The notes under the pieces are model-generated. The model was not told the DNA's origin, ran no database searches, and worked only from the letters and a program-made list of their open reading frames with translations. From Kitasatospora setae KM-6054 (GTDB lineage: Bacteria > Actinomycetota > Actinomycetes > Streptomycetales > Streptomycetaceae), in contig NC_016109.1 in the NCBI RefSeq assembly GCF_000269985.1, positions 1,798,001-1,862,000 of the forward strand: a stretch of 64,000 nt of DNA, given 5' to 3'. Position numbers and translations under genes: made by a program. Positions 35,428 through 42,817 of the stretch are shown here, piece by piece (the first letter of the stretch is position 1; each line of letters opens with the position of its first letter).

Positions 35428-36641
35428 CGACCGACCGCACGGCCCACGACCTCGACCGCCCGGCCGTCCTCGGCGGGGCTCCGGCCTTCCCCGAGGGCCT
35501 GCCGCTGACCCGGGTGCGGGTGCCCGACCGGGAGGGGCTGCTGGAGCGGCTGGCCGGGGTGCTCGACTCCGGGATGCTCACCAACGGGCCGACCGTGCGC
35601 GAACTGGAGGAGCGGGCGGCCGAGTTGCTGGAGGTGCCGCACGTGGTGGCGGTCTCCAACTGCACGGCCGGCCTGATGCTGGTGCTGCAGGCGGCCGGGG
35701 TCGGCGGGGGGCGGCCGGTGCTGATGCCGGGCTTCAGCTTCTCGGCGACCGCGCACGCCGCGCACTGGGCGGGCGGCACCCCGCTGTTCGCCGAGGCCCG
35801 GGAGCAGGACATCACGCTCGACCCGGTGGACGCCGAGGCCCGGCTGAAGACGGCCGACTCCCCCGCCGCGATCATGGCCACCCACGTGTACGGCACGCCC
35901 TGCCAGACCGAGGAGCTGCGGCGGATCGCCGACGCGGCCGGGCTGCCGCTGGTGTACGACGCGGCGCACGGCCTGGGCTCGAAGCGGCGCGGCGTGCCGG
36001 TCGGCGGCTTCGGCCTGGCCGAGGTGTTCTCGATGAGCCCGACCAAGGTCGCGGTGGCGGGCGAGGGCGGCCTGGTCGCCACCCGGGACGCCGCGCTGGC
36101 CCGGACCATCCGCACCGCCCGCGACTACGGCAACCCGGGCGACTACGACACGCTGTTCCCCGGCCTGAACGCCCGGATGAGCGAGCTGCACGCGGCCGTC
36201 GGCCTGACCTGGCTGGCCGGCCTGCCCGAGCGGGTCGCCCACCGCGGCGCGCTGGTCGCCGAGTTCGCCCGCGCCACGGCCGGCCTGCCCGGCCTGCGGC
36301 TGGCCCTGCCGGAGGAGGGCGACACGTCGACCTTCAAGGACCTGACGCTGATCCTGGACGCCGAGGCGTTCGGCCTGGACAACCGGCAGCTGGCCGACGC
36401 ACTGAAGGCCGAGGGCATCGACACCCGCCGGTACTTCTACCCGCCCGTCAACCGGCAGAAGGCGTACGCCCACCTGGGGCAGGCGGAGGAGCTGCCGCGC
36501 ACCGACCGGCTGGCGGCCTCGGTACTGACCGTCCCGCTGTGGTCGCACATGGACGCGGCGGCGGTCCGCCGGGTCGCCGACGCGGTGGTGCGTGTCCAGC
36601 CCTTCGCGGCGGAGGTCCGGGAGGCGCTCGGGCGCGCCTGA
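35424..36641 (+). CDS. DegT/DnrJ/EryC1/StrS family aminotransferase
   Basis: A 405-residue PLP enzyme of the sugar aminotransferase family. FSMSPTKVAVAGEGG contains the PLP lysine, VYDAAHGLGSKRRG has the Asp that binds the pyridine nitrogen, and LNARMSELHAAVGL is a family signature. It should aminate a keto-sugar nucleotide, giving an aminosugar for the neighbouring GNAT. No 4,6-dehydratase is visible here to make the keto-sugar. The ATG overlaps the upstream stop (ATGA); it is the last gene of the operon. Confidence 0.88.
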   Translation: MTTDRTAHDLDRPAVLGGAPAFPEGLPLTRVRVPDREGLLERLAGVLDSGMLTNGPTVRELEERAAELLEVPHVVAVSNCTAGLMLVLQAAGVGGGRPVLMPGFSFSATAHAAHWAGGTPLFAEAREQDITLDPVDAEARLKTADSPAAIMATHVYGTPCQTEELRRIADAAGLPLVYDAAHGLGSKRRGVPVGGFGLAEVFSMSPTKVAVAGEGGLVATRDAALARTIRTARDYGNPGDYDTLFPGLNARMSELHAAVGLTWLAGLPERVAHRGALVAEFARATAGLPGLRLALPEEGDTSTFKDLTLILDAEAFGLDNRQLADALKAEGIDTRRYFYPPVNRQKAYAHLGQAEELPRTDRLAASVLTVPLWSHMDAAAVRRVADAVVRVQPFAAEVREALGRA

Positions 36642-36719
36642 GCGAGCCTCGCAAGGCGGTTCGGCCGTTAGTCGGATCAGGTGAACTCGGTTGGACCGAA
36701 GGGAGGTTGGGGGGCCAGG

Positions 36720-37181
36720 ATGGCCGTCATGTTCAAGGGATTCCGCAGCTTCCTGCTGCGCGGCAACGTCGTCGACCTCGCGGTCGGCATCGTCATCGGC
36801 GCGGCCTTCACGGCCGTCGTCACCGGTTTCGTCGCGGCCTTCCTGACCCCGCTGATCGGCATCGCCTCCGGTGCGGTCGGCGACTTCAGCAAGGAGGCGT
36901 TCACGGTCACCGGGGTGACCTTCCCGTACGGCGCGTTCCTGCAGGCCCTGATCAGCTTCGTGCTGGTCGCCGCGGTGATCTACTTCGCCGTGGTGATGCC
37001 GGTCGGCAAGCTGCAGAACCGCTTCAACCCGGTCAAGGACACCCCGGTGGCCAAGGCCGACTGCCCCGAGTGCCTCAGCACCGTGCCCGCCGCGGCGACC
37101 CGCTGCGCGCACTGCACCAGCGAGCTCGCCGGCCGCCCGGGCTTCCCGGCCCAGGCCGCCGCGGCCGCGGCCGCCCGCTGA
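36720..37181 (+). CDS. mscL: Large-conductance mechanosensitive channel MscL
   Basis: A 153-residue MscL, the osmotic safety valve of the cell membrane. The N-terminal helix FKGFRSFLLRGNVVDLAVG and pore helix IGAAFTAVVTGFVAAFLTPL are followed by a second membrane helix (LISFVLVAAVIYFAVVMP). The C-terminus carries two CxxC pairs (CPEC and CAHC), a zinc-ribbon-like extension after the usual end of the channel. The ATG at 36720 has GGGGGG nearby; ATG 36729 (MFKGF) is equally possible. A 12-base hairpin follows. Confidence 0.92.
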   Translation: MAVMFKGFRSFLLRGNVVDLAVGIVIGAAFTAVVTGFVAAFLTPLIGIASGAVGDFSKEAFTVTGVTFPYGAFLQALISFVLVAAVIYFAVVMPVGKLQNRFNPVKDTPVAKADCPECLSTVPAAATRCAHCTSELAGRPGFPAQAAAAAAAR

Positions 37182-37218
37182 CGCGCCCGCACCCCGCGCG
37201 CCGCACCGGCGCACCCCC

Positions 37219-37246
37219 GGCCCGGACGGCTCCCGCCGTCCGGGCC
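37219..37246. terminator. Hairpin after mscL
   Basis: Perfect 12-base arms GGCCCGGACGGC and GCCGTCCGGGCC around a TCCC loop, 37 bases after the mscL stop. Confidence 0.7.
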
Positions 37247-37304
37247 GGGCCCGTTCCGGGCGGGAGCGCGGGCGGGGTCGGGGGCGCGCCGCCCGAAGTG
37301 GATC

Positions 37305-37320
37305 ACCGGTCTGGACCACT
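37305..37320. promoter_or_regulatory. DasR-like dre site
   Basis: ACCGGTCTGGACCACT matches the DasR consensus ACTGGTCTAGACCAGT at 13 of 16 positions. DasR is the GntR repressor that responds to glucosamine-6-phosphate in streptomycetes. The site lies 227 bases before the DUF6643 gene and 124 bases after mscL, so its target is uncertain. Confidence 0.45.
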
Positions 37321-37533
37321 GGTGGTTTAACGGAACCTTACGACGAGCCGATCGGGGGCTTTTGTCCCACCCCGGATGAGCGGGTGGTGCACGGACGATG
37401 GATCCCGGATGACCGAAACGAGACGTCATTTCGCCCGACCATGCCCGCAAATGCCCGATTTAAGCGAGCGAAGAGTCTGTAAACAGTTGAACTCCAGGCC
37501 GTTCCGCTCTCCTCAGCGGGCGTGTTGTGGGCT

Positions 37534-37539
37534 TACGGT
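37534..37539 (+). promoter_or_regulatory. TACGGT -10 box, probably leaderless transcript
   Basis: TACGGT-N7-ATG precedes the DUF6643 gene, and no ribosome-binding site is seen, which fits leaderless transcription. Confidence 0.4.
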
Positions 37540-37546
37540 ATGCCCC

Positions 37547-38167
37547 ATGACCTCGCCCCGCTCCTACGACGGAGTCGGCTACCCCTCTCCGTCCTTCTCC
37601 TCCGGCACGCCCATCTACGACAGCCTGGTCGCAGAGCGCGGCATTCCGCAGATCGCACCCATCAACGTGCCCCCGGCCCTCCCGGCCTCCTCCTGGTCCT
37701 CCGCCTACGGCAGCGGTTTCGGCACCGGCTTCGACGCCCCCCAGTCGAACCTGCCCGCGCTGCCCCCGGCCCGCCTCGCGCTCGGCCCCGGCCCCAGCAG
37801 CACCCCGGCCCCGGCGCCGTACATCCCGGCCCAGCCGGGCGGCTACGCGGCCGCGCCGATGCCGCAGCAGGGCGGCTACGCGAGCGCCCCGCAGGGCTTC
37901 CCGAACCAGCGCCCGGCCGCGCCGTTCCCGCCGCAGCCCGCGCCGGGCTACCCGGCGCCGCAGGCTCCGGGCAGCGGCTTCGCGAACGCCCCGCAGAGCT
38001 TCACGCCGACCTTCAACTCGCAGCAGTTCGGGGCCCAGCCGGCCCCGCAGCAGCAGCAGTTCGGCGACCAGTCGTTCGGCGGCAACTCCTTCGGCGGCAA
38101 CGGCCTGCGCCCGGCCGCGGCCCCGCAGCAGTACCCGCAGTACCGGCAGTACCCGCAGGCCGGCTGA
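37547..38167 (+). CDS. DUF6643 family protein
   Basis: A 206-residue protein conserved in streptomycetes and classed as DUF6643. The conserved part is the first 50 residues (MTSPRSYDGVGYPSPSF, then TPIYDSLVAERGIPQIAPI). The rest is a low-complexity Pro/Gln/Gly/Ala region with recurring QGGYA, QQFG and FGGN units, likely disordered. Cytosolic by sequence; function unknown. ATG 37547 gives the conserved N-terminus. Confidence 0.85.
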   Translation: MTSPRSYDGVGYPSPSFSSGTPIYDSLVAERGIPQIAPINVPPALPASSWSSAYGSGFGTGFDAPQSNLPALPPARLALGPGPSSTPAPAPYIPAQPGGYAAAPMPQQGGYASAPQGFPNQRPAAPFPPQPAPGYPAPQAPGSGFANAPQSFTPTFNSQQFGAQPAPQQQQFGDQSFGGNSFGGNGLRPAAAPQQYPQYRQYPQAG

Positions 38168-38342
38168 GAACCCCTCGGGGGGCAAGGTCACCACGCGACG
38201 ACGCGTTTCATCCCCCACACCCGCCGGCCCCGGGCCGGCCCCCGGGCCCTGTCCCAAGGACCCCTCCGGTTCCCCGCACCCCGTTCCCCGGGTGCGGGGA
38301 ACCGCTCGTACCGGGGTGCGGGCGCCTGGCAGGATAGGCGGC

Positions 38343-39245
38343 ATGCCGCGCCTCGCCTCCCTGCACCTGTACCCGGTCAAGTCGATGTACCGCCTCAGCC
38401 CGCCGTCCGCGACGGTGCAGCCCTGGGGCCTGGCGGGTGACCGCCGCTGGATGCTGGTGGACGCCGCCGGCACCGCGGTCACCCAGCGCGACGAGCCCTC
38501 GATCGGGCAGTTCCGGGCCGTCCCGTCCGCCGACGGCGGCTCGCTCACCCTGACCGGCCCGGACGGCGCCGTCCACACGCTGGCCGCGCCGACCCTGGCC
38601 GCCGGCGCCCCCGAGACCGAGGTCTCCGTCTTCGGGACGCGCTTCTCCGCCGCCGAGGCGCCGAAGGAGACCTCCGGCTGGCTGGCCGAGCGGCTGCCCG
38701 CCGGCCTCGGCGAGGTCCGCCTGGTGCACCTGGACCGCCCCGCCACCAGCCGCCCGATCGACCCGGCGTACGCGGACCCGGGCGAGACCGTCTCGCTGGC
38801 CGACGGCTACCCGCTGCTGGTCACCACCACCGCCTCGCTGACCGAGCTGAACGCCCGGATCGCCGACGACCACCCCGACGACCCGCGCAAGGGCGCCGCG
38901 CTGCCGATGGAGCGCTTCCGGCCGAACCTGGTGGTCGACGGCACCGCGCCCTGGGCCGAGGACGGCTGGCGGCGGATCCGGGTCGGCGCCGTCGAGTTCC
39001 GGGTCGTCAAGCCGTGCGGCCGCTGCCTGGTCACCACCACCGACCAGGAGACCGGCGAGCGGCGCGGCCCCGAGCCGCTGCGCGCGCTGGGGCGCCACCA
39101 CCGGTTCGACCAGAAGCTGGTGTTCGGCCAGAACCTGGTGCCGGTGCGCGGCCCGCGGGGCGCCGACGTCCTCGGGACGCTGGAGGTCGGCGCCGAGGTG
39201 GAGGTGCTGGAGAGCGGCCCGGCGCCGGAGCCCGAGCGGCGCTGA
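38343..39245 (+). CDS. MOSC domain protein (MOSC_N plus MOSC)
   Basis: A 300-residue protein with an N-terminal MOSC_N beta-barrel domain (LASLHLYPVKSMYRL, GLAGDRRWMLVD) and a C-terminal MOSC domain (about 150-300). The Cys ligand for molybdenum cofactor lies in VVKPCGRCLVTTTD, and MERFRPNLVVDG is also typical. Relatives include the mitochondrial amidoxime-reducing component and YcbX, which reduce N-hydroxylated compounds using molybdenum cofactor. The physiological substrate is unknown. The ATG is preceded by CAGGAT-N7, a possible leaderless start. Confidence 0.88.
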   Translation: MPRLASLHLYPVKSMYRLSPPSATVQPWGLAGDRRWMLVDAAGTAVTQRDEPSIGQFRAVPSADGGSLTLTGPDGAVHTLAAPTLAAGAPETEVSVFGTRFSAAEAPKETSGWLAERLPAGLGEVRLVHLDRPATSRPIDPAYADPGETVSLADGYPLLVTTTASLTELNARIADDHPDDPRKGAALPMERFRPNLVVDGTAPWAEDGWRRIRVGAVEFRVVKPCGRCLVTTTDQETGERRGPEPLRALGRHHRFDQKLVFGQNLVPVRGPRGADVLGTLEVGAEVEVLESGPAPEPERR

Positions 39246-39401
39246 GCCCCGGCCGCCGTCCCGCGCACCGCCCCGACCGGCGTCAGCTTCGCGCCACCGG
39301 AACCACCCCCGGCCTCGTTCGTTGAACCGGGCGCCGGGCCCGGACGGCGGCCCGCCGGGTCCGCCCCGCGCGCTACGGTGGGGCCGACCGCACCGCGCCC
39401 C

Positions 39402-39500
39402 GGCGCGACCGGCGCGACCGGTTCGACCGGCGCGACAGCCCAAGCTGCCGCGACCGAGGCAACCGCCGCAACCGACGCAACTGCCGCAACCGACTCAACA
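39402..39500 (+). repeat. Two adjoining tandem repeats in the leader of the beta-helix/AAA gene
   Basis: Four 9-base units of GGCGCGACC type (39402-39437) are followed after nine bases by three 18-base units of GCCGCAACCGAC type (39447-39500). They lie upstream of the ATG at 39527 in a different frame from the gene; a stop at 39515-39517 excludes an N-terminal extension in the gene's own frame. If read in the frame starting at 39378 they would give a Thr/Ala/Gly repeat. Confidence 0.7.
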
Positions 39501-39526
39501 GACGAAGGCGGGGATGACAGATCGCC

Positions 39527-41950
39527 ATGGGTGAGCTCAGGGTCCGGGTCACGCAGGACAGCGCCTCGCGCTGGCGCCGGCGCGGTGGCGAGTACGCGAC
39601 GCTCCGCGAAGCCCTGGAGGTCGCCGAACCCGGCGACACCCTGACCCTGCGCGCGGGCACCTTCCGCGAGGCGGTGCTGATCGACAAGCCGGTGTCGCTG
39701 GTCGCCGAGCAGGGCGCGGGCAGCGTGCGGATCGCGCCGCCGGCCAGCGCGGTGCGCGGCGGCCCGGCGCTGACCGTGACGGCGGCGGCGACCGTCCGGG
39801 GCCTGGTGCTGGAGGGCTCCGACCGGTCCGCCCCGGCGGTGCTGCTGGCGGACGGCGCGGACGGCGCGGTGCTGGCGGACTGCCGGGTGGAGGCCGCGTC
39901 CTCGGTGGGCGTGGAGCTGGCCGACGGCGCCCGCGGGCAGCTGCTGAACTGCGTGGTGGAGAACCCGGCCGGCCTCGGGGTGCGGCTGCGCGCCCGCTCC
40001 CGGGCCGAGCTGGTGGACTGCGAGCTGGCGGCGGCCGGGCAGAGCGGCCTGGCGGTGCTGGGCGGTTCGCGGCTGCGCGCGGAGCGGGTGAAGGTCCGCC
40101 GGGCGGGCGGCGCGGGCGTGCTGCTGGCCGATCCGGGGACGGAGGCGGAGCTGGTCGGCTGCGAGGTCTCCGAGGTGCGCGGCTCGGGCGTGCAGGCGGA
40201 GGCGCAGGCGGTCGGCCGGCTGTTCGACTGCGCGGTGCACCGGGTGTCCGGCAACGGCCTGAGCCTGGACAGCGGCGCCGAACTGGAGCTGTCCTCCTGC
40301 CGGGTGCACGACGTCCCGGAGAACGCGGCCGACCTGCGCGGCGGCGCGAAGCTGACGCTGCGCCAGACCACCGTGCACGGCTTCGGCCGGGGCGCGCTCT
40401 CGGTCTGGGACGGCGGCACCCGGGTGCTGGCCGAGGGCTGCCGGTTCCACTCCGCGCAGGGCGACTACCCGGCGCTCTGGGTGAGCGACGGCGCGGCCGT
40501 GGAGCTGGCCGACTGCGCGCTGGACGACCTGCCGGACGCGCTGTTCGTCCTCGACCAGGGCTCGACCGCGACCGCCCGGGACTGCTCGTTCAGCGCGATC
40601 CGCTCGTCCGCCGTCTCGGTCAGCGGCGGCGCCAGCGCCGACCTGGCGAGCTGCCGGATCCAGGGCGCGGGCACCGGCCTGTGGTTCCGCGACCACGGCT
40701 CGGGCGGCCTGCTGACCGACTGCGAGATCTCGGACGTGGCGACCGGCGTGATCGTCACCAAGGGCGCCGACCCGGTGCTGCGCGAGTGCACGGTGCGCGG
40801 CGCGAGCGAGGCCGGGGTGTACGTGTCGGCGCAGGGGCGCGGCGAGTTCGACACCGTACGGGTCTCGCAGGGCGGCGGCTTCGGCTTCCACGTGATCGAC
40901 GGCTGCCGGACCAGGCTGATCCGCTGCCGGGCCGAGCGCAACGCCCGGGCCGGGTTCGAGTTCTCCGAGCCGGGCCCGGTCGCCGAGGGCTGCACCTCGG
41001 ACGACGCCGCGCCCGCCGTACCGTCCGCCGTACCGTCCGCCGTCCCGGGGCCCGCCGCGCCGGCCGCTCCCCCGCTGGCCACCCTCGTCCAGCACTCCTC
41101 GTCCGCTCCGGCCGGGGCCGCCGCGATCGCGCCGATCCCGGACTGCCGGCCCGCCGAGGTGGCGCTGGCCGAGCTCGACTCGCTGGTCGGGCTGGCGACG
41201 GTCAAGCAGGAGGTCCGCACCCTGATCGACCTGATCTCGGTCGGCCGGGCCCGGCAGCGGGCCGGCCTGAAGGCGCCCTCGCCCCGCCGCCACCTGGTCT
41301 TCACCGGCGCCCCCGGCACCGGCAAGACCACGGTCGCCCGGCTCTACGGCGAGATCCTCGCCTCGCTGGGCGTGCTGCAGCGCGGCCACCTGGTCGAGGT
41401 CGCCCGGCTCGACCTGGTCGGCGAGCACGTCGGCTCCACCGCGATCCGCACCGCCGGCGCCTTCGACCGGGCCCGCGGCGGCGTGCTGTTCATCGACGAG
41501 GCGTACGCGCTCGCCCCCGAGGACGGCGGCCGGGACTTCGGCCGGGAGGCGATCGACACCCTGGTCAAGCTGATGGAGGACCACCGCGACGAGGTGGTCG
41601 TCATCGTGGCCGGCTACACCGCCGAGATGGAGCGCTTCCTGGCCGCCAACCCCGGCCTCTCCTCGCGCTTCTCCCGCACCGTCACCTTCCCCGACTACAG
41701 CGCCGCCGAGCTGCTCGACATCGCCCGCGCCCAGGCCGCCGAACACGAGTACCGGCTGTCCGAGGACACCGAGGCCGCCCTGCTCGGCCACTTCACCGCC
41801 ATCGACCGCTCGGCCGGCTTCGGCAACGGCCGCACCGCCCGCCAGGTCTTCGAGACCATGGTCGAACGCCACGCCTCCCGGGTCGCCCACCTCCCCTCCC
41901 CCACCACCGAGGACCTCCAACTCCTCGTCCCCACCGACCTCCCGGCCTGA
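39527..41950 (+). CDS. Right-handed beta-helix / AAA+ (CbxX-type) fusion ATPase
   Basis: An 807-residue cytosolic fusion. Residues about 20-490 form a right-handed parallel beta helix: more than 15 turns of about 22 residues with recurring L-x-x-C and G-x-G-V-x-L patterns (for example GAVLADCRVEAASSVGVEL). A Pro/Ala linker (about 495-525) leads to an AAA+ domain of the CbxX/CfqX/EccA group: Walker A GAPGTGKTT (Lys600), Walker B GVLFIDEAYAL (Asp657-Glu658), and an arginine-finger region FSRTVTFPDY. Related AAA+ proteins remodel Rubisco or serve type VII secretion; the helix could bind a polymer or protein substrate. No partner gene is adjacent. Fusion homologues of this kind occur in streptomycetes with no known function. 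Confidence 0.85.
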   Translation: MGELRVRVTQDSASRWRRRGGEYATLREALEVAEPGDTLTLRAGTFREAVLIDKPVSLVAEQGAGSVRIAPPASAVRGGPALTVTAAATVRGLVLEGSDRSAPAVLLADGADGAVLADCRVEAASSVGVELADGARGQLLNCVVENPAGLGVRLRARSRAELVDCELAAAGQSGLAVLGGSRLRAERVKVRRAGGAGVLLADPGTEAELVGCEVSEVRGSGVQAEAQAVGRLFDCAVHRVSGNGLSLDSGAELELSSCRVHDVPENAADLRGGAKLTLRQTTVHGFGRGALSVWDGGTRVLAEGCRFHSAQGDYPALWVSDGAAVELADCALDDLPDALFVLDQGSTATARDCSFSAIRSSAVSVSGGASADLASCRIQGAGTGLWFRDHGSGGLLTDCEISDVATGVIVTKGADPVLRECTVRGASEAGVYVSAQGRGEFDTVRVSQGGGFGFHVIDGCRTRLIRCRAERNARAGFEFSEPGPVAEGCTSDDAAPAVPSAVPSAVPGPAAPAAPPLATLVQHSSSAPAGAAAIAPIPDCRPAEVALAELDSLVGLATVKQEVRTLIDLISVGRARQRAGLKAPSPRRHLVFTGAPGTGKTTVARLYGEILASLGVLQRGHLVEVARLDLVGEHVGSTAIRTAGAFDRARGGVLFIDEAYALAPEDGGRDFGREAIDTLVKLMEDHRDEVVVIVAGYTAEMERFLAANPGLSSRFSRTVTFPDYSAAELLDIARAQAAEHEYRLSEDTEAALLGHFTAIDRSAGFGNGRTARQVFETMVERHASRVAHLPSPTTEDLQLLVPTDLPA

Positions 41951-41996
41951 CCGGCCCCGCCCATGTCCGTTCGCGGCCCCGCTCGTTGAACCCCCC

Positions 41997-42311
41997 GTGG
42001 GCAAGAGAGCGCCGTGGCTGGTCTCCGACGAGTCGTGGGGGCGGATCGAACCCCTGCTGCCCGCCCGGCGGCAGGGGACCGGCCGCCCTTCGCTGAACGA
42101 CCGCCGCTGCCTCCAGGGGATCCTGTTCGTGCTGCTGACCGGCATCCAGTGGGAGTGGCTGCCGCAGGAGCTGGGCTTCGGCTCGGGCATGACCTGCTGG
42201 CGCCGGCTGCGGGACTGGCAGGAGTCGGGCGTCTGGGACCGGCTGCAACGGGTGCTGCTGGACGAGGTGCACCGGGCGGACGAGTGGGACTGGTCCCGGG
42301 CCCGGCGCTGA
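41997..42311 (+). pseudogene. Truncated IS5-family transposase (N-terminal part only)
   Basis: A 104-residue frame matching the N-terminal DUF4096 domain of IS5-type DDE transposases: LVSDESWGRIEPLLPAR, GRPSLNDRRCLQGILFVL, TGIQWEWLPQELGFGSGMT and CWRRLRDWQESGVWDRL. In complete elements the protein continues beyond DEWDWSRA to the DDE catalytic domain; here it ends in RARR and stops, and no downstream transposase sequence is found. The element is thus a non-functional remnant. No clear terminal inverted repeats were seen on either side. Confidence 0.85.
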
Positions 42312-42334
42312 GCCGCCGGGGCCGGTGGGCCGCG

Positions 42335-42685
42335 TCAGGGCCGGTGGGCGGCCAGCGCGGCGGCGAGGCGGTCGCGCAGGGCGGTCTGTTCGGCGATCCG
42401 GCGGTCGAGGACGGCCAGCCGGTCGCGGGCCACCGCGAGGGTGCGGTCGGTGGGCCGGTGGCCGGTGACGTCGCCGTCCAGGCAGGGCAGGAAGGCGCGG
42501 ACGTCGTCGAGGGTGAGGCCGACGGCGAGCAGCGCCCGGATGTTGCGGACCCGGACGACCGCCTCCTCGCCGTAGACCCGGTAGCCGTTGTCGGCGCGCC
42601 GGGCGTCGATCAGCCCCGCCTGCTCGTAGTGCCGCACGGCCCGGGCGGTGGTGCCGGTCCGGGCGGCCAGTTGACCGATCCTCAC
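42335..42685 (-). CDS. MerR family transcriptional regulator
   Basis: A 116-residue MerR-type regulator. The winged helix-turn-helix occupies residues 1-70 (VRIGQLAARTGTTARAVRHY, then EQAGLIDARRADNGYRVY). A dimerisation coiled coil follows (about 80-112). There is a single Cys in FLPCLDGD, so a thiol or metal effector is not evident. The GTG at 42685 has GGGAGG 9 bases upstream. Such small MerR proteins often sit beside a short-chain dehydrogenase; here the adjacent dehydrogenase survives only as a tail fragment, so this regulator may have lost its target. Confidence 0.82.
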   Translation of the reverse strand: MRIGQLAARTGTTARAVRHYEQAGLIDARRADNGYRVYGEEAVVRVRNIRALLAVGLTLDDVRAFLPCLDGDVTGHRPTDRTLAVARDRLAVLDRRIAEQTALRDRLAAALAAHRP

Positions 42686-42720
42686 CCGGCCGATCCTCCC
42701 ACCCGCCCGGACCGCCGCGC

Positions 42721-42792
42721 TCATCCGACGACCGCGCCGCCGTCCACCGGCAGGACCACGCGGGTGACGAACCCTGCCGCCTGCGTCAGGGT
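42721..42792 (-). pseudogene. C-terminal remnant of a short-chain dehydrogenase
   Basis: Read on the minus strand, the last 23 codons before the TGA at 42721 encode LTQAAGFVTRVVLPVDGG followed by AVVG. This is the standard SDR C-terminus (VTG-V-L-PVDGG). No upstream SDR sequence in frame continues it; 25 bases away lies the end of a different, complete SDR gene. It is a deletion scar of an SDR probably once paired with the MerR gene. Confidence 0.7.
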
Positions 42793-42817
42793 CAAGCCGC
42801 CGGCGGCGTCCGGGGGT

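Larger units (their letters stand above)
37247..37546. other. Intergenic region upstream of the DUF6643 gene
   Basis: A gene-free 300 bases with unusually AT-rich patches for this genome (GGTGGTTTAACGGAACC, GTAAACAGTTGAAC). It contains the dre-like site, a CCACTGGTGG palindrome at 37316-37325 overlapping it, and a TACGGT box 7 bases before the DUF6643 ATG. It looks like a regulated promoter region. Confidence 0.4.

Noticed and set aside
39378-39644. A collagen-like Gly-Ala-Thr frame upstream of the beta-helix/AAA gene
   Set aside because: No ribosome-binding site, repeats end abruptly, and it runs out of frame into the real gene. Kept only as a repeat in the leader.
39316-41990. TCGTTGAAC present both near 39316 and near 41984, considered as ends of a mobile element containing the beta-helix/AAA gene
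   Set aside because: The match is only about nine bases, in direct orientation, with dissimilar flanks; no target duplication was visible.
38807-42190. An antisense open frame of more than 1,100 codons opposite the MOSC and beta-helix/AAA genes
   Set aside because: Low-complexity Gly/Ala/Arg/Gln translation without motifs; the plus strand encodes recognisable domains throughout.
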